Part shown: piece by piece, positions 27,846 to 39,486 of the stretch
Layout: each line of letters starts with the position of its first letter
How positions within the stretch are numbered: the first letter of the stretch is position 1
Origin: Prochlorococcus sp. RS04
GTDB lineage: Bacteria > Cyanobacteriota > Cyanobacteriia > PCC-6307 > Cyanobiaceae
Length of the DNA: 64,000 nt
NCBI RefSeq assembly: GCF_001989455.1
Contig: NZ_CP018346.1
Location: 310,001-374,000, forward strand
Reading direction: 5' to 3'
Translations under genes and position numbers: made by a program
Notes under the pieces: model-generated
The model's database searches: none
Told to the model about the DNA's origin: nothing
The model's input: the letters and a program-made list of their open reading frames with translations, nothing else

Positions 27846-29417
27846 ATGGAATTAACTCTTTGGACTTATGAAGGACCGCCACATGTTGGTGCGATGAGAA
27901 TTGCTTCTTCAATGAAAGATCTTCATTATGTTCTTCATGCCCCTCAAGGAGATACATATGCAGATCTTCTTTTTACAATGATTGAAAGGAGGGGGGAAAG
28001 ACCTCCAGTAACTTATACAACTTTCCAAGCTAGAGACCTTGGAGGCGATACAGCTGAATTAGTGAAGAAAAATATTAAGGAAGCTGTCGAACGATTTAAA
28101 CCCAAAACTCTTTTAGTTGGAGAAAGTTGTACGGCAGAATTAATCCAAGACCAACCTGGGGCTCTTGCAAAAGGAATGGGTTTTGATATGCCAATTGTTA
28201 ATCTTGAATTACCTGCCTATAGCAAGAAAGAAAATTGGGGAGCTTCAGAAACTTTTTATCAATTAACAAGAACTCTTTTGAAAGAGAAAGTAAGTTCTTC
28301 AGAAAAAATAAGTCCTCTAAGGTGGAAGGAGTTAGGTCGCAGACCAAAAGTCAATATACTGGGTCCTTCATTACTGGGATTTAGATGCAGAGATGATGTA
28401 ATTGAAATCCAACGCATACTTTCAGAGCAAGGAATAGATACAAACGTAGTTGCTCCATTAGGTGCTAGTCCAGATGATATTGAAAGACTAATTGATGCTG
28501 AAATAAATATTTGTCTTTATCCAGAAATTGCGGAAGCATCATGCGAATGGCTTAAACGGAACTTTGGAATGGAATATACAAACACTATTCCAATTGGAAT
28601 AAAAAATACAATTGAATTTATAAGTGAAGTTCATAACAAGTTGGATCTCCCCTTGACTAATAAAGAAGAATTAGAAAATAAATCAAAACTTCCTTGGTAC
28701 TCAAAATCAGTTGACTCTAATTACTTAACTGGCAAAAGGGTTTTTATTTTTGGTGATGGAACACATGCAATCGCAGCCGCAAAAATTGCCAAAGAGGAAT
28801 TAGGTTTTGAAGTAGTTGGTCTTGGGACATACAGTAGGGAAATGGCAAGACAGGTAAGAGCAAAAGCAAAAGAACTTAATGTGGAAGCTTTAATTACTAA
28901 TAATTACTTAGAAGTAGAAGATGCAATGAAAAAAGCCGCACCTGAACTAGTTTTAGGGACTCAAATGGAAAGGCATAGTGCCAAGAGACTTGGCATTCCA
29001 TGTTCAGTAATAAGTACACCAATGCATGTTCAAGATGTTCCTGCAAGATATAGCCCACAAATGGGATGGGAAGGAGCAAATGTGATTTTTGATGACTGGG
29101 TACATCCCTTAATGATGGGATTAGAAGAGCATCTTATAGATATGTTTAAACATGACTTTGAGTTTGTCGACGGTCATCAAAGCCATTTAGGACATACAGC
29201 GACAAACACAAAGGACATTTTAAATTCTTACGAAAAAGAAGAGAATAATCCAAAAGAGGACATTATTTGGACTGAATCAGGTAGAGCTGAATTAACAAAA
29301 GTTCCATTTTTTGTAAGAGGTAAAGTTAAAACAAATACCGAAAAATATGCAATCTTGAGAGGAATTCCAGAAATAAGCGATGAAACTCTTTACGATGCCA
29401 AGGCATATTTTAGTTAA
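27846..29417 (+). CDS. chlB: Light-independent protochlorophyllide reductase subunit B
   Basis: Partner of ChlN in the heterotetrameric DPOR catalytic component. [20 protein letters not shown] is a typical start; [15 protein letters not shown] carries a cluster ligand and the substrate side; the C-terminal domain ends with [20 protein letters not shown], characteristic of ChlB. Length 523. It lies 5 bases after chlN in one transcript. Confidence 0.97.
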   Translation: MELTLWTYEGPPHVGAMRIASSMKDLHYVLHAPQGDTYADLLFTMIERRGERPPVTYTTFQARDLGGDTAELVKKNIKEAVERFKPKTLLVGESCTAELIQDQPGALAKGMGFDMPIVNLELPAYSKKENWGASETFYQLTRTLLKEKVSSSEKISPLRWKELGRRPKVNILGPSLLGFRCRDDVIEIQRILSEQGIDTNVVAPLGASPDDIERLIDAEINICLYPEIAEASCEWLKRNFGMEYTNTIPIGIKNTIEFISEVHNKLDLPLTNKEELENKSKLPWYSKSVDSNYLTGKRVFIFGDGTHAIAAAKIAKEELGFEVVGLGTYSREMARQVRAKAKELNVEALITNNYLEVEDAMKKAAPELVLGTQMERHSAKRLGIPCSVISTPMHVQDVPARYSPQMGWEGANVIFDDWVHPLMMGLEEHLIDMFKHDFEFVDGHQSHLGHTATNTKDILNSYEKEENNPKEDIIWTESGRAELTKVPFFVRGKVKTNTEKYAILRGIPEISDETLYDAKAYFS

Positions 29418-29608
29418 TTTTTTACTAATAAATTTTAATTTAGCCATGAGTATTTTCACTCATAACTTAACAGATTAAATTCTAAAATTGTAGTTATAAG
29501 AACATATTTCCTGCTTTTAATACAATTGAATACATATTTGTTTAGAAACATATTTCATGTGTATTTACGCTGCAAGAATATAAATAATAATGTGTTTTAA
29601 AGCTTTAA
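29418..29608 (+). promoter_or_regulatory. chlB-chlL spacer with hairpin and three ACATATTT boxes
   Basis: A 191-base spacer. ATGAGT-ATTTTC-ACTCAT (29446-29463) is a perfect 6-bp hairpin shortly after chlB. ACATATTT occurs three times (29502, 29532, 29548), the first and third both followed by C and preceded by AGA. This suggests chlL has its own promoter or protein site, separate from chlNB. Confidence 0.4.
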
Positions 29609-30496
<888 letters not shown>

Positions 30497-30502
30497 TCTA
30501 AA

Positions 30503-31513
30503 TTAATCTAATCCAACCAACCGGCTTGTTAAATCATAAGTTTGTTGAGAGGTCTTGGTATCAATTATTCTTTTTGACAACTTTTGAGAAAAAGCTTTTC
30601 TGCCAATTTTCTGACGATTTCCCCAGCTCCAATGGACTGATGGTTTAGCAAATTCTTTATAAGTTGCCACTTGAGCGACCCTCTCCCCTGCCAGTCTTTG
30701 TGAAACATATCCTTTTGTTATGAATTTTTGAAATATCGGGAAAAGTAATCTAAATAACCAAGGTGTATCTCTAAAAAGTTTTGTATCAGCTACACATCCA
30801 GGATATAGAGAATTTACAATAATCTTCTCTGCATGATATCTTTTTGACAATTCCTGAACGGTCACCATATTGCAAAGTTTACTATCCTTATAAGCCTTAC
30901 CAGGTTTAAATTTCTTTCCATTTGCCATACTTATTGGAGATAAAAAACCATTTTTGAATCCAGATAAATCTCCCAAATCAGCTGGGGCAGGGATGGGGAT
31001 CCTTCCTCCAAGTTCTGAATAATTAGCCGTAACGGTCCCTAATACTGTAATTCTTGGCTTGAATACAGTTGATTTGCCATTTAAAATAATTTCTCTTTCA
31101 GAAGATAAAATATTTTCCATAAGTAGGTTTATCATAAGAAAATGCCCAAAATGATTTACTGCCATAGAGTTTTCAAACCCCTGAGCAGACCTTTCAGGTC
31201 TCTTTAGTCTCGGTTTATAAACTGCTGCATTACAAATAAGAGAATTTATTGGCTTCTTAAATCTTTCTAATATTTCATCACAACCTTTTCTCACATCATC
31301 CAAGTTAGAAAGATCTATTTCTATAAAGTGAATATTTTTAACTTCCTCTTTTGTCAAGGATTCCTCAGCTATTTTTATAGCTCTCTTATTTGATCGATTA
31401 ACTGCTATAACCTCCCATCCAAATCTTAATAGAGGTTTTAGAGTATTTAATCCAACTCCTGAAGTCGTTCCTGTTATTAGGGCTAAACCCTTAATGTCTT
31501 TACTCACTAGCAA
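30503..31513 (-). CDS. por: Light-dependent protochlorophyllide oxidoreductase
   Basis: NADPH- and light-driven reduction of protochlorophyllide. Rossmann TGTTSGVG at 14-21, and the catalytic Y208-x-x-x-K212 in KAYKDSKL; the LPOR-specific Cys-containing segment and insertion are present and distinguish it from plain SDRs. Length 336. It converges tail to tail with chlL, putting the light and dark enzymes for the same step next to each other. Called pcr in some annotations. Confidence 0.96.
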   Translation of the reverse strand: MLVSKDIKGLALITGTTSGVGLNTLKPLLRFGWEVIAVNRSNKRAIKIAEESLTKEEVKNIHFIEIDLSNLDDVRKGCDEILERFKKPINSLICNAAVYKPRLKRPERSAQGFENSMAVNHFGHFLMINLLMENILSSEREIILNGKSTVFKPRITVLGTVTANYSELGGRIPIPAPADLGDLSGFKNGFLSPISMANGKKFKPGKAYKDSKLCNMVTVQELSKRYHAEKIIVNSLYPGCVADTKLFRDTPWLFRLLFPIFQKFITKGYVSQRLAGERVAQVATYKEFAKPSVHWSWGNRQKIGRKAFSQKLSKRIIDTKTSQQTYDLTSRLVGLD

Positions 31514-31561
31514 AAAAGTTAATTGAGAAATAAAAAGTAGAATGATTCAAAATCATCCTTA

Positions 31562-31909
31562 TCAACGCCATATTACTCTGATAATGTCCCTAGAAATTAT
31601 TTGATCCTGATCCTTCATAAATCTTTGCTCACCTTCAGAAGAGAATAAATCATCAAACTTATCTGTTAAAGCATTAAATCTATATTTTTCGTATAAAAAT
31701 GAGTCTTCAATTTCCCTTAATCTGATCAGCCTTACCTTAGAACTATAGCCAAGCTTAATCAGGCTTATTATTGCTAAAAGTGAAAAGCTAATTTTTATAA
31801 TTAAAAAAATCAATAATACAAAATTATCCTGTTTATGTTGTCTTTTTATAAATACAGACAATAAATATTTTTTTTGGAAAATACTATTTTTATAAAAAGA
31901 TTTTGACAA
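31562..31909 (-). CDS. Small single-span membrane protein, function unknown
   Basis: A 115-residue protein with a basic N-terminus, one long hydrophobic helix (about residues 29-52) and a charged helical C-terminal domain with many Arg, Glu and Asp. Not recognised. The start read here is TTG; no nearby ATG exists before the helix. It ends 48 bases from the por start on the same strand and follows psaM, so it may share their transcript. Confidence 0.5.
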   Translation of the reverse strand: MSKSFYKNSIFQKKYLLSVFIKRQHKQDNFVLLIFLIIKISFSLLAIISLIKLGYSSKVRLIRLREIEDSFLYEKYRFNALTDKFDDLFSSEGEQRFMKDQDQIISRDIIRVIWR

Positions 31910-31994
31910 ATTAAGAACTTGATTTTTTTACTGAAAAAATTAATTCAGTCTTACTTTATTATTACCTTATAAATTTTAAATTTTCTAATAGATT

Positions 31995-32099
31995 TTAGTT
32001 CCTACCTAAACTAATTCCTAGTCTTAATGCTAAAACTCCTGCATGCATAACAACTATGAGGCTTAATGCAATAAGATTTATTGTTTGAGTTGGCTCCAT
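31995..32099 (-). CDS. psaM: Photosystem I subunit M
   Basis: A 34-codon gene. It reads [18 protein letters not shown] then [16 protein letters not shown]: one transmembrane helix, the known size and pattern of PsaM, which sits at the trimer side of photosystem I. ATG start with a TAA stop at 31995-31997. Very short, so easily missed by gene finders. Confidence 0.93.
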   Translation of the reverse strand: MEPTQTINLIALSLIVVMHAGVLALRLGISLGRN

Positions 32100-32200
32100 G
32101 GTAAAAAAATTATTTTCTATATTCTCCACCGAAAAGAGAAGATTTGAAACACTATTACAAAATGATGTTACGTAATTAACAAATTGAAAGAAAAAATTTA

Positions 32201-32956
32201 TTGAAAATTATCATAAATAAACCTACAAAGTTAATTTTGGGAATTGCAAATCAGGCTTTAATTTTTTCAACAAATAATTTACCTGGATTTGATCAAATGG
32301 CTTTAGATTTAAATTCTTTAAATCAGACAATTTCGAATCCTGAAATAATTCTCACATTGAGGTTCTACTATTGGACTGGGGATTGGCTTTCAATTGGCTA
32401 TCACCAAAAGGAAATTCCTCTTCATTGGAAAAATTTATTATCAAATGGGGAAATTAATATTGTTAGACGTCCCTCTGGAGGGGGTGCTGTTCTGCATTCA
32501 GGAGGCATAACATATTCATTAACATTTAAAAAAAGTTACTATAAAGTCCTAAGTTATGAAATGGTTAATAATTGGTTAATTAAAAGTTTTAGAGAATTAG
32601 GTTTAAACTTACAATATGGTAATTTACGAAAATCAAGCATTCAAACAAATTGTTTTGGGACTTCATTAATTTCTGATTTAGTTGATCAGGATGGGTTTAA
32701 GAGAATAGGTAGTGCTCAATTTCGTAAAAAAGGTGCATTCCTTCAACATGGAGAAATTCAAACAAATCCTTCAAGAGATTTGTGGTTCAAATTATTCAAA
32801 GAAGAAGCTCCACCAAAAGTAAATTTAAAACTAACAAATGATGAAATAGTTCAACATTTGAGAAATTCATTCCTGAAAAATAAATCAAATATAAATTTCA
32901 AAAATGTGGCCATAGATAATAAAAAAGTAAAAAATTTTAATGAAAAGAATTATTAA
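32201..32956 (+). CDS. Lipoate-protein ligase A family protein
   Basis: A 251-residue BPL/LplA/LipB-fold protein that attaches or moves lipoyl (or octanoyl) groups. [21 protein letters not shown] is the diagnostic RRxxGGGxVxH motif; [20 protein letters not shown] supplies the substrate Lys region. Start is TTG at 32201. It could be a ligase or an octanoyltransferase (LipM-like); sequence alone does not settle this. It converges with the M50 protease gene, overlapping it by 4 bases. Confidence 0.83.
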   Translation: MKIIINKPTKLILGIANQALIFSTNNLPGFDQMALDLNSLNQTISNPEIILTLRFYYWTGDWLSIGYHQKEIPLHWKNLLSNGEINIVRRPSGGGAVLHSGGITYSLTFKKSYYKVLSYEMVNNWLIKSFRELGLNLQYGNLRKSSIQTNCFGTSLISDLVDQDGFKRIGSAQFRKKGAFLQHGEIQTNPSRDLWFKLFKEEAPPKVNLKLTNDEIVQHLRNSFLKNKSNINFKNVAIDNKKVKNFNEKNY

Positions 32957-34176
32957 AGATCTCCTTTCTGTTTCATTGAATTAATTATTCTCGGCAATTC
33001 AATTCCTAAGGGATAATGATTTTTAAAGTTTAATTTGTTAACAATATCTGAAGGCAAATTAAAACCTAATTTATTCAAGACAAAGTTTCCAATTTTTGAC
33101 CTATCAATTATTCCCAAAGGGATATCTGCAGCATTGAGAACCAATAAAAAACCTTCATTTGTTTCTTCAAGTCTTTCTATAGTTCTCCATAACTTGTCGT
33201 TATAAGATACACTTTCAAAACTATCGATTGGTTTTTTAAAATCTCCAACAAAGTTCCGTTCCCATTTTTTTAAGGAAACAGTCTTTAAAATATTCTCATC
33301 AACAAAACCGGTCCATCTACCATTATTCGTAACAAAAAAATATTTATCCAATGCATCCTTTTTATTTTTTATTAATTTATTAAATTCTGAAAAATTTGCA
33401 TCGTATTCAATTTTCCTCAAAGGCTTTAATTTGATCTCAGAAACTTTACCAAATTTAAGTATGTTTTCAATTTTAAAAAATTGACTTTCAGATTTTGATG
33501 AATTAACTCCAAACAAGCCCAAAAAAGAAAGAATAAAACCGAAGTAAAAGTTAAATCTAAATAAACAAATTATCCCAAAGAATAAAACAAAAAAAGATAG
33601 TGATAAATTTACTTTATTAAGGAAATTTCTTCCTTTATTTTTACTCCCTGAGAAATGCCAAATAATACTTTTTAATAAATTCCCCCCATCTAAAGAACCA
33701 ATTGGAATCAAATTTAAGAAGCCTAAGAATAAATTAAATATGCCTACTCTTGAAATTACATTAACTGCTATTTGTTCTTGAGATGCACTGTTATTACTGA
33801 TTGAAAGTAGGATAAATGCTGTGGCGAAACATAAAAGAGGTCTAACAATTGCAATTTTTATATTACCTAAGGCAGTTTGACAATACTTATCTATTTGTAA
33901 AATTGCTCCTAAAAAATAAAAAGTAATTTTTTTTATTTTTACACCTTGATTAAGTGAAACAAAAGTATGAAAGATCTCATGAAAAATAATTGAAGATAAT
34001 AAGAAAAAAGAAGTTAAAAACCCTATAATCCAAGCTTCTTTATTATTGTAGATATCGCCAGAAGATAAATTGACCTGATTACTTATACTCCATGAGAATA
34101 AAAAGAGAATAACAAACCAATAGGGATGAACTTTAAAGGGAATTCCCCATATTTTAAAAATTTGCCAACTTCTCAA
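32953..34176 (-). CDS. Site-2 protease-type M50 metallopeptidase with CBS pair
   Basis: Membrane protease that cuts within membranes. The Zn site is IFHEIFHTFVSL (HExxH) at about residue 65, and SLDGGNLLKS gives the third ligand Asp. Six or so hydrophobic helices fill residues 10-225. The C-terminal 170 residues look like a pair of CBS domains (QFFKIENILKFGKVSEIKLK-like start), as in many cyanobacterial members. Target protein unknown. Length 407. It is divergent from trpF. Confidence 0.88.
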   Translation of the reverse strand: MRSWQIFKIWGIPFKVHPYWFVILFLFSWSISNQVNLSSGDIYNNKEAWIIGFLTSFFLLSSIIFHEIFHTFVSLNQGVKIKKITFYFLGAILQIDKYCQTALGNIKIAIVRPLLCFATAFILLSISNNSASQEQIAVNVISRVGIFNLFLGFLNLIPIGSLDGGNLLKSIIWHFSGSKNKGRNFLNKVNLSLSFFVLFFGIICLFRFNFYFGFILSFLGLFGVNSSKSESQFFKIENILKFGKVSEIKLKPLRKIEYDANFSEFNKLIKNKKDALDKYFFVTNNGRWTGFVDENILKTVSLKKWERNFVGDFKKPIDSFESVSYNDKLWRTIERLEETNEGFLLVLNAADIPLGIIDRSKIGNFVLNKLGFNLPSDIVNKLNFKNHYPLGIELPRIINSMKQKGDL

Positions 34177-34216
34177 AAATAATCTCCGCTATATTTATCA
34201 ATAATATTAATCTTAC

Positions 34217-34897
34217 ATGCAGCATAATGATATGCCCAAGACTAATCCGTTAGTTAAAGTTTGTGGACTAACTTCTGAAGAACAAGCTCTTCAAGTCGCT
34301 AAATTAGGAGCGAATGCTATTGGCATTATTTCGGTTAAAGAGTCTCCAAGGTATGTATCAGCTGAAATCAAGAAAAAAGTATTTAAAACCCTCGAAAATT
34401 TTTACCCAAAAATCGAGAGGGTAACTGTTGTGCAAAATTGCCCTATAGATTTGATTATCAAAAACTTCTTAGGCAACCCAAGTGAAACTATCATTCAATT
34501 ACATGGAGATGAAGATATTGATTATTGCAAAAAAATAAGGAAGCAAATTCCCAATATTGGCTTATGGAAGGCTTTCAGAATAAAAACGGAAGAGGATATA
34601 GATAAAGTAAAACCTTTTGAGGATTTTGTTGATGCGATACTACTTGATTCTTGGAATAAAGAGACTTATGGAGGTTCAGGGAAAAAAATAAATTCTATTT
34701 ATCTAAAGAATCTGCAATTCAGCAAACCATGGTGGTTAGCAGGTGGAATATCAATTCAATGGATTGATGAAATCCTCACTGACTTAAAGCCAGATGGACT
34801 AGATATTTCAAGTAGTATTGAAATATTTCCAGGTTACAAAGATATTAAAAAAACAGAGGAACTTTTTAAGTTGTTAAAAGGATTTAGTAATTATTAG
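34217..34897 (+). CDS. trpF: Phosphoribosylanthranilate isomerase
   Basis: Third step after anthranilate in tryptophan synthesis. LVKVCGLTSEEQA at the start carries the catalytic Cys; IQLHGDED and the C-terminal phosphate-binding WLAGGISIQW plus GLDISSSIE complete a TrpF. Either the ATG at 34217 or one at 34232 (MPKTN) may be the start. It overlaps the folE end by 14 bases, tail to tail. Stands alone, far from trpA. Confidence 0.95.
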   Translation: MQHNDMPKTNPLVKVCGLTSEEQALQVAKLGANAIGIISVKESPRYVSAEIKKKVFKTLENFYPKIERVTVVQNCPIDLIIKNFLGNPSETIIQLHGDEDIDYCKKIRKQIPNIGLWKAFRIKTEEDIDKVKPFEDFVDAILLDSWNKETYGGSGKKINSIYLKNLQFSKPWWLAGGISIQWIDEILTDLKPDGLDISSSIEIFPGYKDIKKTEELFKLLKGFSNY

Positions 34898-35624
34898 TAG
34901 CGGATTGCTGTTTTACAAGCTCAAAAAATTCTTGTTTTAAACTTAAATCGTGTCTAAAATCTCCTCTCACAACAGAATTAATCATGCTTGTATTTGGCTC
35001 TTTGACTCCCCTCCACTTCATACAATAATGTTGGGCCTTTACAATAATGCCTAAGCCTTTAGGTTCGCACAGTTTTTCAATTTCATCTGCAAGGATCATT
35101 ACAGCCTCTTCCTGAATATGAGGTCTTGAGAAAACCCAATCAGCAACTCTAGCAAATTTCGAAAGTCCTATTACTTTATTTCCGGGTTTAATACCTATCC
35201 AACACTCTCCAAGAATTGGAACTAAGTGGTGTGAGCATGCAGATCTGACAGAAATTGGGCCAACTGTATATATTTCATCAAGATTTTTGTCATTAGGGAA
35301 ACTTGTGACTTTAGGTTGTTCATGATATCTACCTTTAAAAACTTCATTTAAATACATTTTTGAAACTCTTTCAGCAGTTTCTTGAGTATTATGATCATTT
35401 TCTACATCTATTACGAGGGACTTTAGTAAGTCTTTAATTCTTGAGGCTACTTCTTTTTCTAAAATTTCTAATTCACCTGGATTTATAAAGTCAGAAATAT
35501 TATCATTAGCGCTAAACCTTTTCCCAGAATTCTTAACTCTGTCTCTTATAATTTCAGAAATTAGTTTATTAGTAATCTGGTCGTCAAAGTTTCTAATATT
35601 ATCGTTGGGTAATGTAGAGGTCAT
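34884..35624 (-). CDS. folE: GTP cyclohydrolase I
   Basis: First enzyme of pterin/folate synthesis. Zn ligands lie in SACSHHLVPILGECWIG (Cys, His) and KAQHYCMKWRGVK (Cys). Catalytic IGLSKFARVADWVFSRPHIQE is typical. The N-terminal 60 residues are a polar extension; total 246, slightly longer than the bacterial norm. Ends inside the tail of trpF. Upstream on this strand come the SDR, accA, aar and ado genes. Confidence 0.95.
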   Translation of the reverse strand: MTSTLPNDNIRNFDDQITNKLISEIIRDRVKNSGKRFSANDNISDFINPGELEILEKEVASRIKDLLKSLVIDVENDHNTQETAERVSKMYLNEVFKGRYHEQPKVTSFPNDKNLDEIYTVGPISVRSACSHHLVPILGECWIGIKPGNKVIGLSKFARVADWVFSRPHIQEEAVMILADEIEKLCEPKGLGIIVKAQHYCMKWRGVKEPNTSMINSVVRGDFRHDLSLKQEFFELVKQQSATNNY

Positions 35625-35777
35625 AAAATTCTAAACAGAAAATTGTATGCAACTTAATTAACTGTATCTTCAAAAAGCTTAATTGCTCATATACTATATC
35701 ACATTCTCTTGTTCAATCGGGTTCAAGTAGCACTAAAAAAAATCACTGTTTTAAGATTAGTCAGATAAACAGAATGT

Positions 35778-36527
35778 TTAAAAGGCTCCTCCAGAAGGCA
35801 TTAAAGTTAAGTCTTCAATCAGTTGAGATTCAGGTTGTTGAGCCATATAGAGAATAGTATCTGATACTTCGCTTGAGGAGAGCATAGAAGTTCTATCAAA
35901 ATCAGCATTGATAGATTCTGAGTCCCAAAGAGGAGTATTTACTGAACCTAAAGTTATCGTACACGCTCTTATTGAATTAGATCTCTCCTCTTCCCTCAAG
36001 CATTTAGTAAACATTGCTAATGCAGATTTTGAAACACAATAAGCTCCCCATTGGGGGAATGCATTATATGAGGCATGACTACTAACATTAATCACCAAAC
36101 CACCATTTTTTCTCATTTGAGGGATTATTGAGCTGCAAATTTGAAAAACACTTGTGAGGTTTATTTGAATAGTTTGTTCCCATTGACCTAAATCCATTTC
36201 AACTAAAGGTCCATTAAATGCGCAACCGGCATTATTTATCAATACTGAAGGACACCCATACTTCTCAATTGCTTCTTTAACACAATTCTCTATTTCTAAA
36301 GGATTAGATAAATCGCATTTAATTAGGTTAATTTTTGATTTAGTAGTCAAAAGTTCGCTTTTTAGTTTCTCCAATAAATCCATATTCCTGGAGAGTAAAA
36401 TTAAATCCCAGCCAGCATTGGCAAAAGTAATTGCGGTAGATCTACCAATACCTTTCGTAGCACCTGTTATAAAAGCTAGTTTCAAGTTATTCGGTTTTTT
36501 GGGGGATTTCACTATAAATCTCTTCAA
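35778..36527 (-). CDS. Short-chain dehydrogenase/reductase
   Basis: Rossmann-fold NAD(P) oxidoreductase. GATKGIGRS at about 21-29, NNAGCAF near 98, and active-site S-Y-K with [11 protein letters not shown] and [10 protein letters not shown]. Substrate unknown; a lipid or fatty-acid link is suggested by its place directly after accA, aar and ado. ATG at 36527 overlaps accA by 41 bases; a TTG at 36485, just past the accA stop, is an alternative giving a protein starting at LKLAFITG. Confidence 0.83.
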   Translation of the reverse strand: MKRFIVKSPKKPNNLKLAFITGATKGIGRSTAITFANAGWDLILLSRNMDLLEKLKSELLTTKSKINLIKCDLSNPLEIENCVKEAIEKYGCPSVLINNAGCAFNGPLVEMDLGQWEQTIQINLTSVFQICSSIIPQMRKNGGLVINVSSHASYNAFPQWGAYCVSKSALAMFTKCLREEERSNSIRACTITLGSVNTPLWDSESINADFDRTSMLSSSEVSDTILYMAQQPESQLIEDLTLMPSGGAF

Positions 36528-37494
36528 TATTATTTGCTTCGATAAATTTTCCTAAAACTCTGAACTTTTTGTATCTTTCCTCAATTAATTGGTCTTCAGG
36601 CATTTGAAGTAGAGCATTCAGGTGTTTCTCAATAGCCTCTTTTAGTGTATTACCAGCATCTAAAGGAGCCCAATTATTCCCACCAGAAGGTTCTGGTAAA
36701 ACCTCATCTATAATACCTAATTTAAGTAAATCATTGCCTGTAATTTTAAGTGCTGATGCCGCTTCTGGTGCCTTCGCAGCATCTCTCCACAAAATTGATG
36801 CACATGCTTCTGGACTAGCAACCGTATAAACACTGTGTTCAAACATTAGTAACCTATCGGCGACACCTATTCCAAGTGCGCCTCCTGAACCTCCTTCTCC
36901 AATGACAGTAGCAATAATTGGAACTTTCAATCCAAACATCTCTCGAAGGTTTCTTGCAATTGCTTCACCTTGACCTTGTTCCTCAGCTTTTAAACCAGCA
37001 TAAGCTCCAGGAGTATCAATAAATGTAAGAATTGGCAAAGCGAATCTATTTGCATGCTGCATTAATCTAAGAGCTTTTCTGTAACCTCCTGGTTTTGCCA
37101 TCCCAAAGTTTCTAACTACATTTTCTTTTGTATCCCTTCCTTTTTGATGCCCTAACATCAACACTGGTCTATTATTTATCGAACCTATCCCCCCAATTAA
37201 TGCCATATCATCGCCACCATTTCTGTCTCCGTGTAATTCAATCCAGTCATCACAAAACATTTGAACAAAGTCCAAAGTACTTGGTCTTTGAGGATGTCTA
37301 GCCACCTGAATCTTTTGAGCAGGGGTGAGAGATTTAAATATTTCTTCTCTTCTTCTAGCAGCTAAGGTTTCAAGCTGTAGAAGCTGTTGACTAACATCTA
37401 CCTCTGAATCTCGAGCTAATTCTTTAATTTGCTCTATCTGCTTCTCAAGTTCAACAAGAGGCTTTTCAAAATCAAGAAGGTAACGCTTAGCCAT
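36487..37494 (-). CDS. accA: Acetyl-CoA carboxylase carboxyltransferase subunit alpha
   Basis: Transfers carboxyl groups from biotin carboxyl carrier protein to acetyl-CoA, making malonyl-CoA. [20 protein letters not shown] start, [24 protein letters not shown], and the oxyanion loops [19 protein letters not shown] are standard AccA. Length 335. Only 3 bases separate it from aar, so fatty acid start and alkane formation are on one transcript. Confidence 0.96.
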   Translation of the reverse strand: MAKRYLLDFEKPLVELEKQIEQIKELARDSEVDVSQQLLQLETLAARRREEIFKSLTPAQKIQVARHPQRPSTLDFVQMFCDDWIELHGDRNGGDDMALIGGIGSINNRPVLMLGHQKGRDTKENVVRNFGMAKPGGYRKALRLMQHANRFALPILTFIDTPGAYAGLKAEEQGQGEAIARNLREMFGLKVPIIATVIGEGGSGGALGIGVADRLLMFEHSVYTVASPEACASILWRDAAKAPEAASALKITGNDLLKLGIIDEVLPEPSGGNNWAPLDAGNTLKEAIEKHLNALLQMPEDQLIEERYKKFRVLGKFIEANNIEEIYSEIPQKTE

Positions 37495-37497
37495 GAT

Positions 37498-38538
37498 TTA
37501 GACAGTTAATACTTTAGGCTGCTTATCAAGTCCAATGGCGGAAAAACCATGCTTTAATGAAGCTGCTCCAATAAATTCCATCTTTTCAAGAGAAATGTTA
37601 TTTCTTCCCCAACTAAAGTTTGTATGACACTTTTCAAATTCTAAAATCATAGCTTCTGCAAAGCAAGCAAACATCTCTCTCTGAGGGTTTTGCATTTCCG
37701 CAAGTTCCATCATATTCCAACCAATATCATTGAAAAACTCTACTATACCTCCTTTTAAAACATAAATATTTTCACCCTGAAATTTCTCATCAAGATTTTT
37801 GGGGTATCCACCATCAATCATTAAACATGGTTTTTTTAAGTTGTCAGTATCAATTTCAATAGTTTTAGGCATACTTGCAACCCACACAACAATGTCCGCC
37901 TGAGGCAATGCCTCATCCAAACTTGTTATGGTGCCGCCATCTAATTCTTTTTGTAAGAGAGCTAGAGGTTCTTGTTGTCTTGCTACCATAAGAAGTTCTG
38001 AAATCCCAGTTTTATTGATAAGCCACCTACAAACAGCGCTACCAATATCACCTGTAGCACCAATCACAGCAACAGTTGCTTTTTTAAGGTCTATCCCGAT
38101 GCGAGGAGCATTTATTTCTAGTTGCTTACAAATAACCCAGGCAGTATGAGTATTGCCAGTAGTAAACCTTTCCCACTCTAATGAAGTATTTCTAATTTGT
38201 TTATGCTGTAGAAGATTAAAATTCTCAAAAATAATAGAAGTAAATCCTCCTAAAGCGGTAATATTAATCTCTTTTTTCTGAGCTAGTTCCATAGCATTTA
38301 GTACTTTTCTTCTAGCGGTTTTAAATCTAGAAAGCATTTCAGGAACAAAGCACGAATCAATATAGGAACCTTCAATAGATATTCCAGTTGCACTCTTAAC
38401 TTCTACATTTTCAACAAGCTGAGGAGGAGCAGTACACCAAACATCCAAGTCGCCATCAGCAATATGATCAAAGCCTAGCATCGAAGCTTTTCTTTTTGCA
38501 TCTTCAAAACTGGTTGAGTGACCTATTAACCCAAACAT
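37498..38538 (-). CDS. aar: Long-chain acyl-[acyl-carrier-protein] reductase (AAR)
   Basis: Reduces fatty acyl-ACP to aldehyde with NADPH for alkane formation. It starts [18 protein letters not shown] as cyanobacterial AARs do, and has the nucleotide-binding [16 protein letters not shown]. Length 346 is near the usual 340. It is between ado and accA. Confidence 0.94.
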   Translation of the reverse strand: MFGLIGHSTSFEDAKRKASMLGFDHIADGDLDVWCTAPPQLVENVEVKSATGISIEGSYIDSCFVPEMLSRFKTARRKVLNAMELAQKKEINITALGGFTSIIFENFNLLQHKQIRNTSLEWERFTTGNTHTAWVICKQLEINAPRIGIDLKKATVAVIGATGDIGSAVCRWLINKTGISELLMVARQQEPLALLQKELDGGTITSLDEALPQADIVVWVASMPKTIEIDTDNLKKPCLMIDGGYPKNLDEKFQGENIYVLKGGIVEFFNDIGWNMMELAEMQNPQREMFACFAEAMILEFEKCHTNFSWGRNNISLEKMEFIGAASLKHGFSAIGLDKQPKVLTV

Positions 38539-38646
38539 TTAAAATTTATAAATGGTTTCTATACGATGTTATGAACAATAGCACAGAGGTAACTACTTAA
38601 ATAGGTTTGATTAATTATTAAAAGCCTTAATTAATTAGAGAAGTAA

Positions 38647-39375
38647 TTAGACGATAGCTGCCATAGCCATTCTTGCAATTTCTCTATTATCTAGACCTAT
38701 TTCCATCAATGTATCTTGATAAGCAATCATAAATTCTTCCATCAGTTCTTCTCTGTCCATAGCTAAAACTGATGCGTCATCTGCTACTTCATCTAACATC
38801 TTTTTAATTAACGGAAGATTAACCTTATTAGCTTCCATTAATTCCTCTTTACAGGTTGATAGATTCTCTTTAAGCCACTCTTGACCATAATTTAAATGAA
38901 GATATTCATCTTTAACCACTCCCTCTGTTATTTTTTTTGCAAAAGGATCCGCAACTCTTATGTAGACGTTATAAGCAGAAATTGCGAATGCTTCAATTAA
39001 GATGGCTTGTATTAAAAGACATGTTGTTAAATTTCCTTTTTCGAGAGCAACTTGAAAATTACCATGTAATTTAGAAAAGAATTTTTTAGCAAAATCCATA
39101 TCAGCTACTACACCTAAATTTCTTCCACATGCAGTAAAGCCTTTTTTATGCTTCATTTCCATTCTCGCCAATTTAGTTAGTTCTTCTAACTCATTTGGAA
39201 TTAAAGTTGCTATTGAAATGTAATTATCATGAGCCTCTTGCTCTCCCTCTATAACAATTGCATTTATTCTGCTATATGCATCCTTATAAGAATCTGTAGT
39301 GAAGTCGGGTAAATCTAAAGAAATCGGATTAATCGATTCTTCAATAGTTTTTTTATTTGATTCTAGAGTTTGCAT
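38647..39375 (-). CDS. ado: Aldehyde-deformylating oxygenase (ADO)
   Basis: Di-iron, ferritin-like enzyme that makes alkanes from fatty aldehydes. NAIVIEGEQEAHDNYISIA and KMEMKHKKGFTACGRNLGV hold the Glu and His iron ligands, and VVKDEYLHLNYGQEWL the second set. The ATG at 39375 (MQTLESNK) gives 242 residues and matches the N-terminus of known Prochlorococcus ADO; the frame extends to an ATG at 39402. It starts the ado-aar-accA-SDR run. Confidence 0.94.
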   Translation of the reverse strand: MQTLESNKKTIEESINPISLDLPDFTTDSYKDAYSRINAIVIEGEQEAHDNYISIATLIPNELEELTKLARMEMKHKKGFTACGRNLGVVADMDFAKKFFSKLHGNFQVALEKGNLTTCLLIQAILIEAFAISAYNVYIRVADPFAKKITEGVVKDEYLHLNYGQEWLKENLSTCKEELMEANKVNLPLIKKMLDEVADDASVLAMDREELMEEFMIAYQDTLMEIGLDNREIARMAMAAIV

Positions 39376-39486
39376 GTCAGTAATCTTTAGCTCATTATGC
39401 ATGAATATTACACGATTATAGAGAGTTTATTTAAATATCATGAAAATAGTTTCAATTGTTAAGTCACATTTTTTACTTAAACTAAT

